From Arenicella chitinivorans (GTDB lineage: Bacteria > Pseudomonadota > Gammaproteobacteria > Arenicellales > Arenicellaceae): a stretch of DNA of 64,000 nucleotides. Position 1 is the first letter of the stretch. The number at the start of each line of letters is the position of its first letter. Below are positions 1 to 7,449 of the stretch, piece by piece. Where the stretch lies: the NCBI RefSeq assembly GCF_014651515.1, contig NZ_BMXA01000002.1, forward strand, positions 779,501 to 843,500, in the 5' to 3' direction. Under the pieces are notes generated by a model. It was not told the DNA's origin. It was given only the letters and a program-made list of their open reading frames with translations, and ran no database searches. Made by a program: the position numbers and the translations under genes.

Positions 1-347
1 TGATGGTGCAGGTGGCAAATCATGCCGTTGGTGGTATTGTGGCGATACGTGCCAAAGATACCTTAAAGCAGGCTGAAGAGCGGGCTGACCGAATAGCTGC
101 CACGATCGACCGAACACAGGTGTGGCAAGCGCAGACGCCGCAGATGTTTCGCTTTGGTCTTCTATATCGGAGCCTGCAAGCTGCACTGGCGGCAAAGGTA
201 AGTGTGACCGATGAGTCATCCGCCGTGGAATGGGCCGGATACGCACCACTATTGGTCGAAGGTGATGCGCGCAACCTCAAGGTGACCACACCTGAAGACT
301 TAGCGCTGGCGCGATTTTGGCTGAGCAATGCTGAGGTAAACAGTTAA
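1..347 (+). CDS. ispD: IspD, 2-C-methyl-D-erythritol 4-phosphate cytidylyltransferase (3' part)
   Basis: This is the C-terminal half of the cytoplasmic enzyme that joins CTP to methylerythritol phosphate in the MEP isoprenoid pathway. The visible 114 residues carry the family's C-terminal signatures: an R-x-x-x-W-x-A-Q-T-P-Q-M-F block around residues 36-50, a TDES segment near residues 70-73, and the closing [11 protein letters not shown] block near 93-103. The N-terminal CTP-binding half lies outside the window, so the first in-frame ATG (position 3) is an internal methionine and not the start. It sits 23 bases before ispF, the usual neighbour in this pathway. Identification rests on these motifs plus the ispF context. 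Confidence 0.93.
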   Translation, partial: MVQVANHAVGGIVAIRAKDTLKQAEERADRIAATIDRTQVWQAQTPQMFRFGLLYRSLQAALAAKVSVTDESSAVEWAGYAPLLVEGDARNLKVTTPEDLALARFWLSNAEVNS

Positions 348-370
348 TTGAAGTGGATGGGACAAGTGAG

Positions 371-844
371 ATGAGAATTGGGCATGGTTACGATGTTCAC
401 CGTCTGGTGGAAGGCCGCAAATTAATTCTGGGTGGTGTGGACGTGCCACATGACTTGGGCTTACTTGGTCATTCTGATGCTGATGTTTTACTGCATGCTA
501 TTTGTGATGCCATATTAGGGGCGTTTGGATTGGGTGATATTGGTCAGCATTTTCCAGATACCGATGCCGCCTACGCTGGTGCCGACAGTCGTGAGCTGCT
601 GCGTCACGTGGTAACGCTGATGCATCAGCAGGGTGCGCATATTGGTAATCTCGATGCGACAATCGTCGCACAAGCGCCAAAGTTGTCGCCCTTTCTTGGT
701 ACAATGCGCGACAACATTGCCCGTGACCTGGAAACCGATTTGAATCGTGTGAATATTAAGGCCACCACCACTGAAAAGCTGGGCTTCGCTGGGCGTCAGG
801 AAGGGGTAGAGGCGCATGCTGTTGTGTTGTTGACGTTCAATTAA
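371..844 (+). CDS. ispF: IspF, 2-C-methyl-D-erythritol 2,4-cyclodiphosphate synthase
   Basis: IspF cyclises CDP-methylerythritol phosphate to the 2,4-cyclodiphosphate, releasing CMP, in the MEP pathway. The protein is 157 residues, the normal length. The N-terminus [10 protein letters not shown] and the block [19 protein letters not shown] are diagnostic. The three zinc ligands fall at D8, H10 and H42, the canonical positions, which supports the ATG at 371 over the in-frame start 18 bases upstream. The C-terminal [13 protein letters not shown] segment is also family-typical. It follows ispD closely and is very likely co-transcribed with it. Confidence 0.97.
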   Translation: MRIGHGYDVHRLVEGRKLILGGVDVPHDLGLLGHSDADVLLHAICDAILGAFGLGDIGQHFPDTDAAYAGADSRELLRHVVTLMHQQGAHIGNLDATIVAQAPKLSPFLGTMRDNIARDLETDLNRVNIKATTTEKLGFAGRQEGVEAHAVVLLTFN

Positions 845-872
845 TCCCGTGTTGAGCGTTCCGCTGTTGTAA

Positions 873-2315
873 ATGAGTTCCTTGAAAATGACAGAAATCA
901 ATTTAGAAAATCGTAAAAATCGCAAGTTAACGCAAGAGAAAGCATTGCAGGTAAATCTGGACAACCAGATTTACGGCACTATCGTTGAGATCGGTGCCGG
1001 ACAAGAAACCGCACGCCAGTTTTTCAGTGCCGGTGCGGCGGCGGGTACCGTTGCCAAAACTATGTCGGCTTATGACATGCAGGTCAGCGATGATGTGTAT
1101 GGCAAGGCAGGGCGGTATGTTAGTCGTGAGCGCTGCGAACAAATGATGCAGCATGAGTACGATTTGCTGGTGCGGCGCTTAGATGAATCACGCGGCGCCG
1201 AAAGCAGTTTCTTCGCCTATGCTGCAACCGTGACGGCACGCAGTTACAGTCAACGCAACGAATGTCATGGCTGGATTGGTGTGCGTCGACAACTCACGCC
1301 AAACGCGGAACCGAGCGAGATTATTCTGCACGTGCGTATGCTAGACGACACCAATCGCGAGCAGTCAGAAGCGCTCGGTATTTTGGGTGTTAATCTTGTT
1401 CATGGCGCGTACTATCACGCTGATAATCCGAAGCAAATTATCGATAATTTGCAAGATGGCATGGGGCATGACAAGCGTATTGAGATTGATTTGATTCATT
1501 TCTCAGGTCCGGATTTTGCCCAAGTTGAAAACCGCTTGATGAACCTGCATTTGATCCATAGTTGGTCTTGTCGTGCGGTCATGTTTGAACCGAATGGTGA
1601 ATCGATCGTTCCGGCATCAGCATTACGGAAGAAAGATACTGTCGTCATCCGCGGATCGTTTAAGCCACCTACAAAAGTTCATATGGACATGAAAGATGTG
1701 GCCATAAAAGCGTTTGCTCAGGAGGAAGGCGTCGAAGAAGACAAGATTATTGTGGTCGCTGAGATTACCATGAATGAGCTGTCGGGGAAGGGCGAGGATG
1801 CGGACTCGGACTTCTTGGCGCGCGTGGATTTATTGAATGAGCTTGGATTTTCAGTCTTGATTTCCGACTACCTACGCTTTTTCCGTCTGCGTTCCTGGAT
1901 ACGGCGCTACACCAAAAACCGTATTGGTATTGTGCTCAGTGTGCTCGACTTCGATTATCTATTTGCCGAAGAGTACTATGAAGGGCTTGAGGGCGGTATT
2001 CTCGAGGCGTTCGGTAAGTTGTTCTCGGATAACACCAATGTGTATGTTTACCCCAGTATTCGCGAGGGTAAACTCATCACACTGGAGAGCGTGAATGTTG
2101 GTGACGATCTGAGTTACCTGCTTAAACATCTGATTCACAATCGTGCCATGGTGTCGGCGGATATTCGTGACGTCGCCAACCTGCAGATTTCCGCGCGTGA
2201 AGTGATCAAGCAGATCCCTGAGGGCCGAGGTGACTGGGAGAAATGTGTGCCGGACATTGTGGCCAAGCGGATTATTGAGCGTAAACTATTCGGCTATAAC
2301 GAACCCAAAAAGTAA
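873..2315 (+). CDS. Conserved 480-residue protein of unknown function (nucleotidyltransferase-like motif)
   Basis: I recognise this as a widespread bacterial family of about 480 residues that databases sometimes label nicotinate-nucleotide adenylyltransferase; its function is not established to my knowledge. The N-terminal half has the family's conserved stretch YGTIVEIGAGQETARQFF (residues 34-51) and a segment around ECHGWIGVR. Residues 261-270 read GSFKPPTKVH, which resembles a degraded GSFxPPTxGH nucleotide-binding motif of adenylyltransferases. No signal peptide or membrane segment is visible. It begins 28 bases after ispF and ends 2 bases before the next gene, so it is in the same transcription unit. 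The start is uncertain: ATG at 873 and ATG at 888 both lack a clear ribosome site. Confidence 0.75.
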   Translation: MSSLKMTEINLENRKNRKLTQEKALQVNLDNQIYGTIVEIGAGQETARQFFSAGAAAGTVAKTMSAYDMQVSDDVYGKAGRYVSRERCEQMMQHEYDLLVRRLDESRGAESSFFAYAATVTARSYSQRNECHGWIGVRRQLTPNAEPSEIILHVRMLDDTNREQSEALGILGVNLVHGAYYHADNPKQIIDNLQDGMGHDKRIEIDLIHFSGPDFAQVENRLMNLHLIHSWSCRAVMFEPNGESIVPASALRKKDTVVIRGSFKPPTKVHMDMKDVAIKAFAQEEGVEEDKIIVVAEITMNELSGKGEDADSDFLARVDLLNELGFSVLISDYLRFFRLRSWIRRYTKNRIGIVLSVLDFDYLFAEEYYEGLEGGILEAFGKLFSDNTNVYVYPSIREGKLITLESVNVGDDLSYLLKHLIHNRAMVSADIRDVANLQISAREVIKQIPEGRGDWEKCVPDIVAKRIIERKLFGYNEPKK

Positions 2316-2317
2316 TT

Positions 2318-2953
2318 GTGTCTCTTCCGATTCTGTACTCGTTTCGGCGCTGTCCGTATGCGATTCGAGCCAGAATGGCCGTGCATCACGCAAAGCTGTC
2401 GTGTGAATTGCGCGAGGTGGTGTTAAAACACAAACCGGTGGCGTTACTTGAAGTGTCACCAAAAGGCACGGTGCCGGTGCTTGATTTGGGTGGATCGGTG
2501 CTGGATGAAAGCCTTGATATCATGCGTTATGCGCTTGACCGTCCGGGCAGCGAATGGTCCTCTGCGGAGCTGTCGCATCCATTAGTAGCCCGTAACGACA
2601 GCGAGTTTAAACACTATCTAGATCGCTACAAGTACTTTGACCGTTTCCCTGAAGCGGATCAACAATGGTACTTTGAGCAAACGCAGCCATTTTTGGACGC
2701 GTTGAATCAGGCGATGGTTGCGTCAGTCGCGGGCCCGTTTTTTCTTGCGTCGCCGACCATGTCGGCGCTCGACGCAGCGATTTTTCCATTCGTGCGGCAA
2801 TTTGCCTTGGTGGATAAAACGCGATTTGACGCGTTACCGTTGCCAGCACTGAGGTCATGGTTTGAACACATTCTCGTGAGTTCGGATTTTACCGATGTGA
2901 TGCAAAAATATCCCGCTTGGGAGCCCACGCAGACTGTGACCCTGTTTGACTGA
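2318..2953 (+). CDS. Glutathione S-transferase-like protein
   Basis: This is a 211-residue thioredoxin-fold protein of the glutathione S-transferase superfamily. The N-terminus carries the RRCPYAIRARMA motif (catalytic-type Cys at residue 12) followed by a cis-proline segment KGTVPVLDL near residues 49-57 and the DESLDI glutathione-contact region. The remainder is the expected all-helical domain. Translation starts at a GTG two bases after the preceding stop; no other in-frame start fits the conserved N-terminus. The substrate cannot be told from sequence: it could be a glutathione-dependent reductase/lyase or a redox-active disulfide enzyme of the YfcG kind. It is probably translated together with the upstream 480-residue gene. 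Confidence 0.8.
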   Translation: MSLPILYSFRRCPYAIRARMAVHHAKLSCELREVVLKHKPVALLEVSPKGTVPVLDLGGSVLDESLDIMRYALDRPGSEWSSAELSHPLVARNDSEFKHYLDRYKYFDRFPEADQQWYFEQTQPFLDALNQAMVASVAGPFFLASPTMSALDAAIFPFVRQFALVDKTRFDALPLPALRSWFEHILVSSDFTDVMQKYPAWEPTQTVTLFD

Positions 2954-3091
2954 GTTGGAATGCGGCATATTCTGCGGCATTAAAGGCCAATTGCAATTGC
3001 CTTTTTCTGATTGCAATCTGGGTTCACCACAGTTACCAAAAACGCGATTTCTAGCGTAGACTATCGCTATCACCCTTCATCGAGTATGTGT

Positions 3092-3373
3092 ATGCCAGAG
3101 TTTCAAATCCAACACCAACCAGAGCAAAACCTATTTTTTGTCCCTTTGGATGACGGCCAAAGTGCCTTCATCAAATACCGTCATTCGGATGATCGTTCTG
3201 CATCGTCCGAAGTGGATTTTTGGAGCACTTTTGTGCCGGATAGTTATCGCGGTCAGGGCCTCGCGGCGCAGTTGGTCGATCATGCTTTCGCTTGGGCGGA
3301 AGACAATGGCTATCATATCCGGACTTCGTGTTGGTACGCGGCTAAACGTATGCAGGCGCGCCAGCAGGCTTAA
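3092..3373 (+). CDS. Small GNAT-type N-acetyltransferase (YjdJ/NATD1-like)
   Basis: This 93-residue protein matches the short GCN5-related acetyltransferase group typified by YjdJ/NATD1. The acetyl-CoA binding loop is seen as YRGQGLAAQLVDHAF, preceded by a STFVP strand and followed by a Trp-Ala-Glu-Asp-Asn-Gly helix end and a CWYA strand. ATG at 3092 is chosen because a GAG lies seven bases upstream and the sequence then begins with a typical MPEFQIQ strand; ATG at 3086 and TTG at 3011 are alternatives. Its stop codon abuts the glnE start directly, so the two are translationally linked. The substrate is unknown. Confidence 0.75.
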   Translation: MPEFQIQHQPEQNLFFVPLDDGQSAFIKYRHSDDRSASSEVDFWSTFVPDSYRGQGLAAQLVDHAFAWAEDNGYHIRTSCWYAAKRMQARQQA

Positions 3374-6121
3374 ATGGCGTCACTTGCTGCAAGGGTAGCG
3401 GCTTCTCCATACCTGAGCCGCCTAGGGGCGCGCTGTGCGCTGTCGACTCCGAAGGATGCGTCGGTATTGGAAGCCGCACAAGAGGTGGTGTTCGACGCGT
3501 TGCGTGCGCCGGTAGCGGACGAGCTAGACGCGGCAGAGGCGACGCTGCTGCTACGAAAGTCCGAGTTCAGTTGGCTCTGGGCACATGCCGAGCTTGCGGG
3601 TTGGCAGACACCCGAAGAGCGGGGGCGACGGTGGACTCAATTTGCCGAGCTCAGTATCGACTACGCGCTTCGACTGGCTTGGTTGCGCGTGGCGAATGAA
3701 CACAAGCAGGTCCAAGACGTGGCGTTGCGGACTGACGGGCGTGTGCCGGGATTGTTCATTTTGGGGATGGGCAAACTCGGAGGGGGCGATCTGAACTTTT
3801 CCAGCGATGTGGATCTGGTCGGCTATTTTGACCCCGACGTCGTTCCCGTCCCCGAAGTGCTTGGCAAAAGCTATGTTTGCCACAGAGTGTTGCAGGAATT
3901 GACGCGTATTTTAACTCAGGGCGAGACGCATGATTTCGTCTGGCGTGTCGACTGGCGACTGCGGCCAAATGCGTCTGCTACCACCTTGGCGATGTCGAGC
4001 CATGCTGCCGAAGAATACTATTTTTATCGTGCTTCTCCTTGGCATCGCTTAGCAATGATGAAAGCGCGCGTGGTTGCCGGTGATGTCGATATTGGCACCC
4101 AGTTTCTGACCGACATGACGCCATTTATTTGGCGACAAAATCTGGATTATCGTGCACTTGATGAATTAGCAGAGATTAAGCAGCGCATTAACCTGGAGCA
4201 TCCGGCTTTGCGTTCGCAACGACAATGGCGCGAGCCCATCGTTGAAGAAATTGGCGGATTCAACGTAAAGCTCGGCACCGGTGGAATTCGCGAGATTGAA
4301 TTTAAGGTGAATGCGTTACAGTTGATTTGGGGCGGACGGCGACGCGAATTACGTGTCACCAACACGGTACAAGCGCTGCGGGTACTGGCGCAGTGTGATC
4401 AGATACCAGAAGCCGACGCAGAAGCATTGATCGGCGGCTATCAGACACTGCGCCGCATTGAAAATGCCATCCAATTACTCGGCAACCAGCAAACGCACTT
4501 GATTCCGTCTGATGGTACTCGTCAACAACAACTGTTAACGCTGTTAGGCATCCACGACTGGTCGACACTGGTTGCTGACTTGAATGCGGTTCGACAGTTG
4601 GTGAGTCGTCACTTCACCGAACTCTTTACAGATCGTGCTGCCGAGGATAATGACCCCATCGTTTGGCCAGAAGGCTTGTCGGCGCAGGCCGATGGCATCG
4701 TCGAAGCCTGGGAGAGTGGTTACCATCTGTATGGCGTATCGAATCAAGTGCGACATCGTCTGGTGCCGTTAACGCGTGGTATTGCCAATTATTTGGCAGA
4801 ACAGAACAGCCACAGTGGGCAGGACCCCAGTGTCACCGTGGTCCGATTGCATGACTTTTTTCGTGCTCTGCCGAGTGGTGAGCAGTACTTCCGTTTGCTG
4901 GCAGAATCCCCTGCGTTGTTGCGCAGCATTGTACCGCCGCTACTGTATTCGCCGGCTATGACCTCTTTGTTGAAGCAGTCACCGCATATCATCGATTGCT
5001 ACGTACAAGGGGATTGGCGTTACCCTGAACCGTTCGAAAGCGAATATGTGTTGCAAGCCGAAAGTTACGAAGGCCAGCTTGAACGCATGCGGCGCTTTGT
5101 TAACGAACACTTATATCAATTGTATTTGCGTTTTCTGCAAGGCGAGATTGCGGTTATCGAATTTCAAACTGCGTTGACTCAACTGGCCGAGCACTCGATC
5201 CAGCTCGCAATGCAAGCCGTGCGCGTTAATATGGGTTTGGATTCCGTGCCTGTGGCGGTTATCGGCATGGGTAAAATGGGCATGCGGCGCATGTCGCCGA
5301 TGTCAGATCTGGATCTGATCTTCGTATTTGACCAGCAGGCGGCGAGCCTCGACCAGGCATCACGGTTTGTGAGTCGACTGCAAACCGCCATCTCGACGCC
5401 AATGCGCGAAGGGATTCTGTATGAACTGGATACTCGGCTTCGGCCCTCCGGCAAGTCCGGTGCGCCGACCGTGAGCATCGACAGTTACGCCACGCACCAT
5501 ATGGAACGTGCGCACACTTGGGAGCACATTGCGCTGGTGCCAAGCAGAGTGGTCCACGGTGCGCCAGAAATCAGTGCGCGTATTAATCAGCTTAAAGCCG
5601 ACGTGTTGACACGTCCTCGAGACGAAGCTCAATTCCTGCGTGACGCACTCAAAATGTGGGCCCGCATCAGTGAGCACCGTATTGACGACACCGCGTTGCA
5701 CGATATGAACAGCAAACTGCGAGTCGGCGGTTTGATGCAAGCCGAATACCTGGCTTCCTGCTTGGTTCTCAAACATGGCAGCCGGCTCAGCGCATCGGGT
5801 ATGGAGTTCGACGTGTTACTCGCCAATGCGCTGAAAGAATCTGGTCTGGAAGAACTGCCCGAGGTGATTCAGTTTTGGCGGATACAACAGCTTTGGGAGC
5901 GCTTGTTAGGCAAAACGGACCAACCGATAAGCAGTCTGCGCGACCAATATTTCAGCCGCCTACTAGAGCACCTTGAGATGGGGTCGATGGACGAGCTCAT
6001 TGTGTATAAAAAACACTGTATCGAGCTGGTGGAAAACGGCCTTAACGAACTGTTTACCGGCCTCGACCAAAGCGCAGACGCCATTGATGCGTGGCTGGAG
6101 CATCGGGTTAGTTGGGTTTAG
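3374..6121 (+). CDS. glnE: GlnE, bifunctional glutamine synthetase adenylyltransferase/deadenylase
   Basis: GlnE attaches AMP to and removes AMP from glutamine synthetase in response to PII, controlling nitrogen assimilation in the cytoplasm. At 915 residues it has the full bifunctional length. Two nucleotidyltransferase cores are visible: GMGKLGGGDLNFSSDVDL at residues 131-148 (N-terminal, deadenylating half; D145 and D147) and GMGKMGMRRMSPMSDLDL at 631-648 (C-terminal, adenylating half; D645 and D647). The second core has MRRM where most homologues have GGREL-type residues, a mild departure. The ATG follows the previous stop with no gap. glnE is otherwise often next to other housekeeping genes, so the context gives no extra information. 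Confidence 0.95.
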   Translation: MASLAARVAASPYLSRLGARCALSTPKDASVLEAAQEVVFDALRAPVADELDAAEATLLLRKSEFSWLWAHAELAGWQTPEERGRRWTQFAELSIDYALRLAWLRVANEHKQVQDVALRTDGRVPGLFILGMGKLGGGDLNFSSDVDLVGYFDPDVVPVPEVLGKSYVCHRVLQELTRILTQGETHDFVWRVDWRLRPNASATTLAMSSHAAEEYYFYRASPWHRLAMMKARVVAGDVDIGTQFLTDMTPFIWRQNLDYRALDELAEIKQRINLEHPALRSQRQWREPIVEEIGGFNVKLGTGGIREIEFKVNALQLIWGGRRRELRVTNTVQALRVLAQCDQIPEADAEALIGGYQTLRRIENAIQLLGNQQTHLIPSDGTRQQQLLTLLGIHDWSTLVADLNAVRQLVSRHFTELFTDRAAEDNDPIVWPEGLSAQADGIVEAWESGYHLYGVSNQVRHRLVPLTRGIANYLAEQNSHSGQDPSVTVVRLHDFFRALPSGEQYFRLLAESPALLRSIVPPLLYSPAMTSLLKQSPHIIDCYVQGDWRYPEPFESEYVLQAESYEGQLERMRRFVNEHLYQLYLRFLQGEIAVIEFQTALTQLAEHSIQLAMQAVRVNMGLDSVPVAVIGMGKMGMRRMSPMSDLDLIFVFDQQAASLDQASRFVSRLQTAISTPMREGILYELDTRLRPSGKSGAPTVSIDSYATHHMERAHTWEHIALVPSRVVHGAPEISARINQLKADVLTRPRDEAQFLRDALKMWARISEHRIDDTALHDMNSKLRVGGLMQAEYLASCLVLKHGSRLSASGMEFDVLLANALKESGLEELPEVIQFWRIQQLWERLLGKTDQPISSLRDQYFSRLLEHLEMGSMDELIVYKKHCIELVENGLNELFTGLDQSADAIDAWLEHRVSWV

Positions 6122-6183
6122 GGAAGGCAGTGTTGCTAGACGGTTGACAGCTTTGTTTTAGAACCTTAGTCTATGGTTAATTT

Positions 6184-6201
6184 ATTCTCGCTGTCGAGAA
6201 T
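6184..6201. repeat. Perfect hairpin/inverted repeat upstream of the beta-helix gene
   Basis: ATTCTCG, a 4-base loop, then CGAGAAT: seven perfect base pairs, 63 bases after the glnE stop and 47 before the next start. It could be an operator or a weak hairpin; there is no T-run for a terminator. The rest of 6122-6248 is AT-rich and presumably holds a promoter, but no clear -35/-10 pair stands out. Confidence 0.35.
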
Positions 6202-6248
6202 GAATGGTACGATTAGATACTCGATTTTTACTCACTAAGGATTTAAAA

Positions 6249-7295
6249 ATGAACATAGAGGTTGGAATTAAAAGGAAAGCGAGTGTGTTATTACCAGTTG
6301 CACTCGTGTTTTTGTTGTCATTCGGTGATAGGGTTTACGCCCAAAACAAAGTGGTTGTAATTCCGATGTTTACTGAGAGCGAGCTGGGTTTGGCGAGCGG
6401 GAGCAGTCTGACGAATTTGATCACGGTGTCAAAGTCCGGTGGTGACTATGATTCGATCAGCGAAGCGCTGGATTCCATTTCGGACGCTGGCCCCAAGAAT
6501 CCATATCTGGTGTACGTAGGCCCCGGAGAATATGCCATAGATAGCGCGCTAAGATTACCTGGCCATGTATCCTTAGTCGGTGCAGGTATCGGATCGACCA
6601 TCGTAGAAGGCAAAAACTTGAATAACTCAGGCGCGGCATGTGGTCGCTCACTGGTGCTCGTGGAGGGCGATTTTTCAGCCATTCGAAACATAAGCTTACG
6701 GAATAGTAGCGGCACCACTGGAACAAGTCCTTATGGTGGTATCTGTTCTGATCAACCAATAAATTCAATTACGTTGGATAGTGTTGACTTACTCGTTTCG
6801 GCGCCAGGCTTCAATGTGATCGGCGTGGAGTCCGCAGCTGCCACTTTATACATTGTTGACAGTAAAATCGTGGTCACCGGCAATACTGCTAAAGGTCTCT
6901 TTTCCTACATATCGTCCGGTCTTAAGATGTGGAACTCGGAAGTGAGAGTGACTGGCACGGCTAAAGAGAGCACGATTGTTGTTGATTCTCAGAATGACTC
7001 AGACTTGGAGATACGAGACAGTGAAGTTGTGACGAATGGAACATTGTTTAAAATCGATGCATTCGGCGTCAGTAGTCAGTTTGACCGGAAGGTATTTGGT
7101 AGTTATCTAGTTGGTGAGGTTCTGTTGGCTGGGCAAGTTTCTACGTCAACCCCGAACCCCAACTTGAAATGGGTGGAAGTCTTCAACTCCGTATTGGAAT
7201 TAGCAACGCCAGACGCTTTTAGCAAAATTTGCATCAACACAAGTTCTACCCGTGTCGAACTAAGCAGTGATTGTGTCGTGCCTAGCCCGGATTAG
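6249..7295 (+). CDS. Exported protein with predicted right-handed beta-helix
   Basis: This 348-residue protein is secreted: residues 1-32 form a signal peptide with a basic start, a hydrophobic core (LLPVALVFLLSF) and a VYA-Q cleavage site. The next part resembles the entry to pectate lyase/pectinesterase-type parallel beta-helices: a TVSKSGGDYDSISEALDSI segment, then PYLVYVGPGEYAI and a GHVSLVGAGIGSTIVEG repeat turn. Such folds bind or cleave polysaccharides, but I see no pectinesterase catalytic Asp/Arg set, so enzymatic activity is unproven. The start at 6249 is chosen over 6204 because AAGGA lies eight bases upstream and the signal peptide begins there. It stands alone between glnE and a convergent large gene. 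Confidence 0.65.
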   Translation: MNIEVGIKRKASVLLPVALVFLLSFGDRVYAQNKVVVIPMFTESELGLASGSSLTNLITVSKSGGDYDSISEALDSISDAGPKNPYLVYVGPGEYAIDSALRLPGHVSLVGAGIGSTIVEGKNLNNSGAACGRSLVLVEGDFSAIRNISLRNSSGTTGTSPYGGICSDQPINSITLDSVDLLVSAPGFNVIGVESAAATLYIVDSKIVVTGNTAKGLFSYISSGLKMWNSEVRVTGTAKESTIVVDSQNDSDLEIRDSEVVTNGTLFKIDAFGVSSQFDRKVFGSYLVGEVLLAGQVSTSTPNPNLKWVEVFNSVLELATPDAFSKICINTSSTRVELSSDCVVPSPD

Positions 7296-7302
7296 AAAGC
7301 GT

Positions 7303-7399
7303 TGCGCTTGAGCCTGATGGTCTGCACTCGAGCGCTTGTCCGTGAATAATCACTGCCTACATCGGTTAAGACCGGGTGAAGCAAACCGTTCCCCGGTCT
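7303..7399. repeat. Two stem-loops between convergent genes
   Basis: The 154-base gap between the beta-helix gene and the convergent Calx-beta gene contains a 9-pair stem (7304-7312 with 7327-7335, one G-U) and a perfect 8-pair stem (AGACCGGG at 7369-7376 with CCCGGTCT at 7392-7399). Neither has a T-run, so they are only candidate bidirectional transcription stops. Confidence 0.35.
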
Positions 7400-7449
7400 A
7401 GATCATCGCGCCCAAGCCATAGACGAGGTGAATCGAGTTAGCTGCGCAC

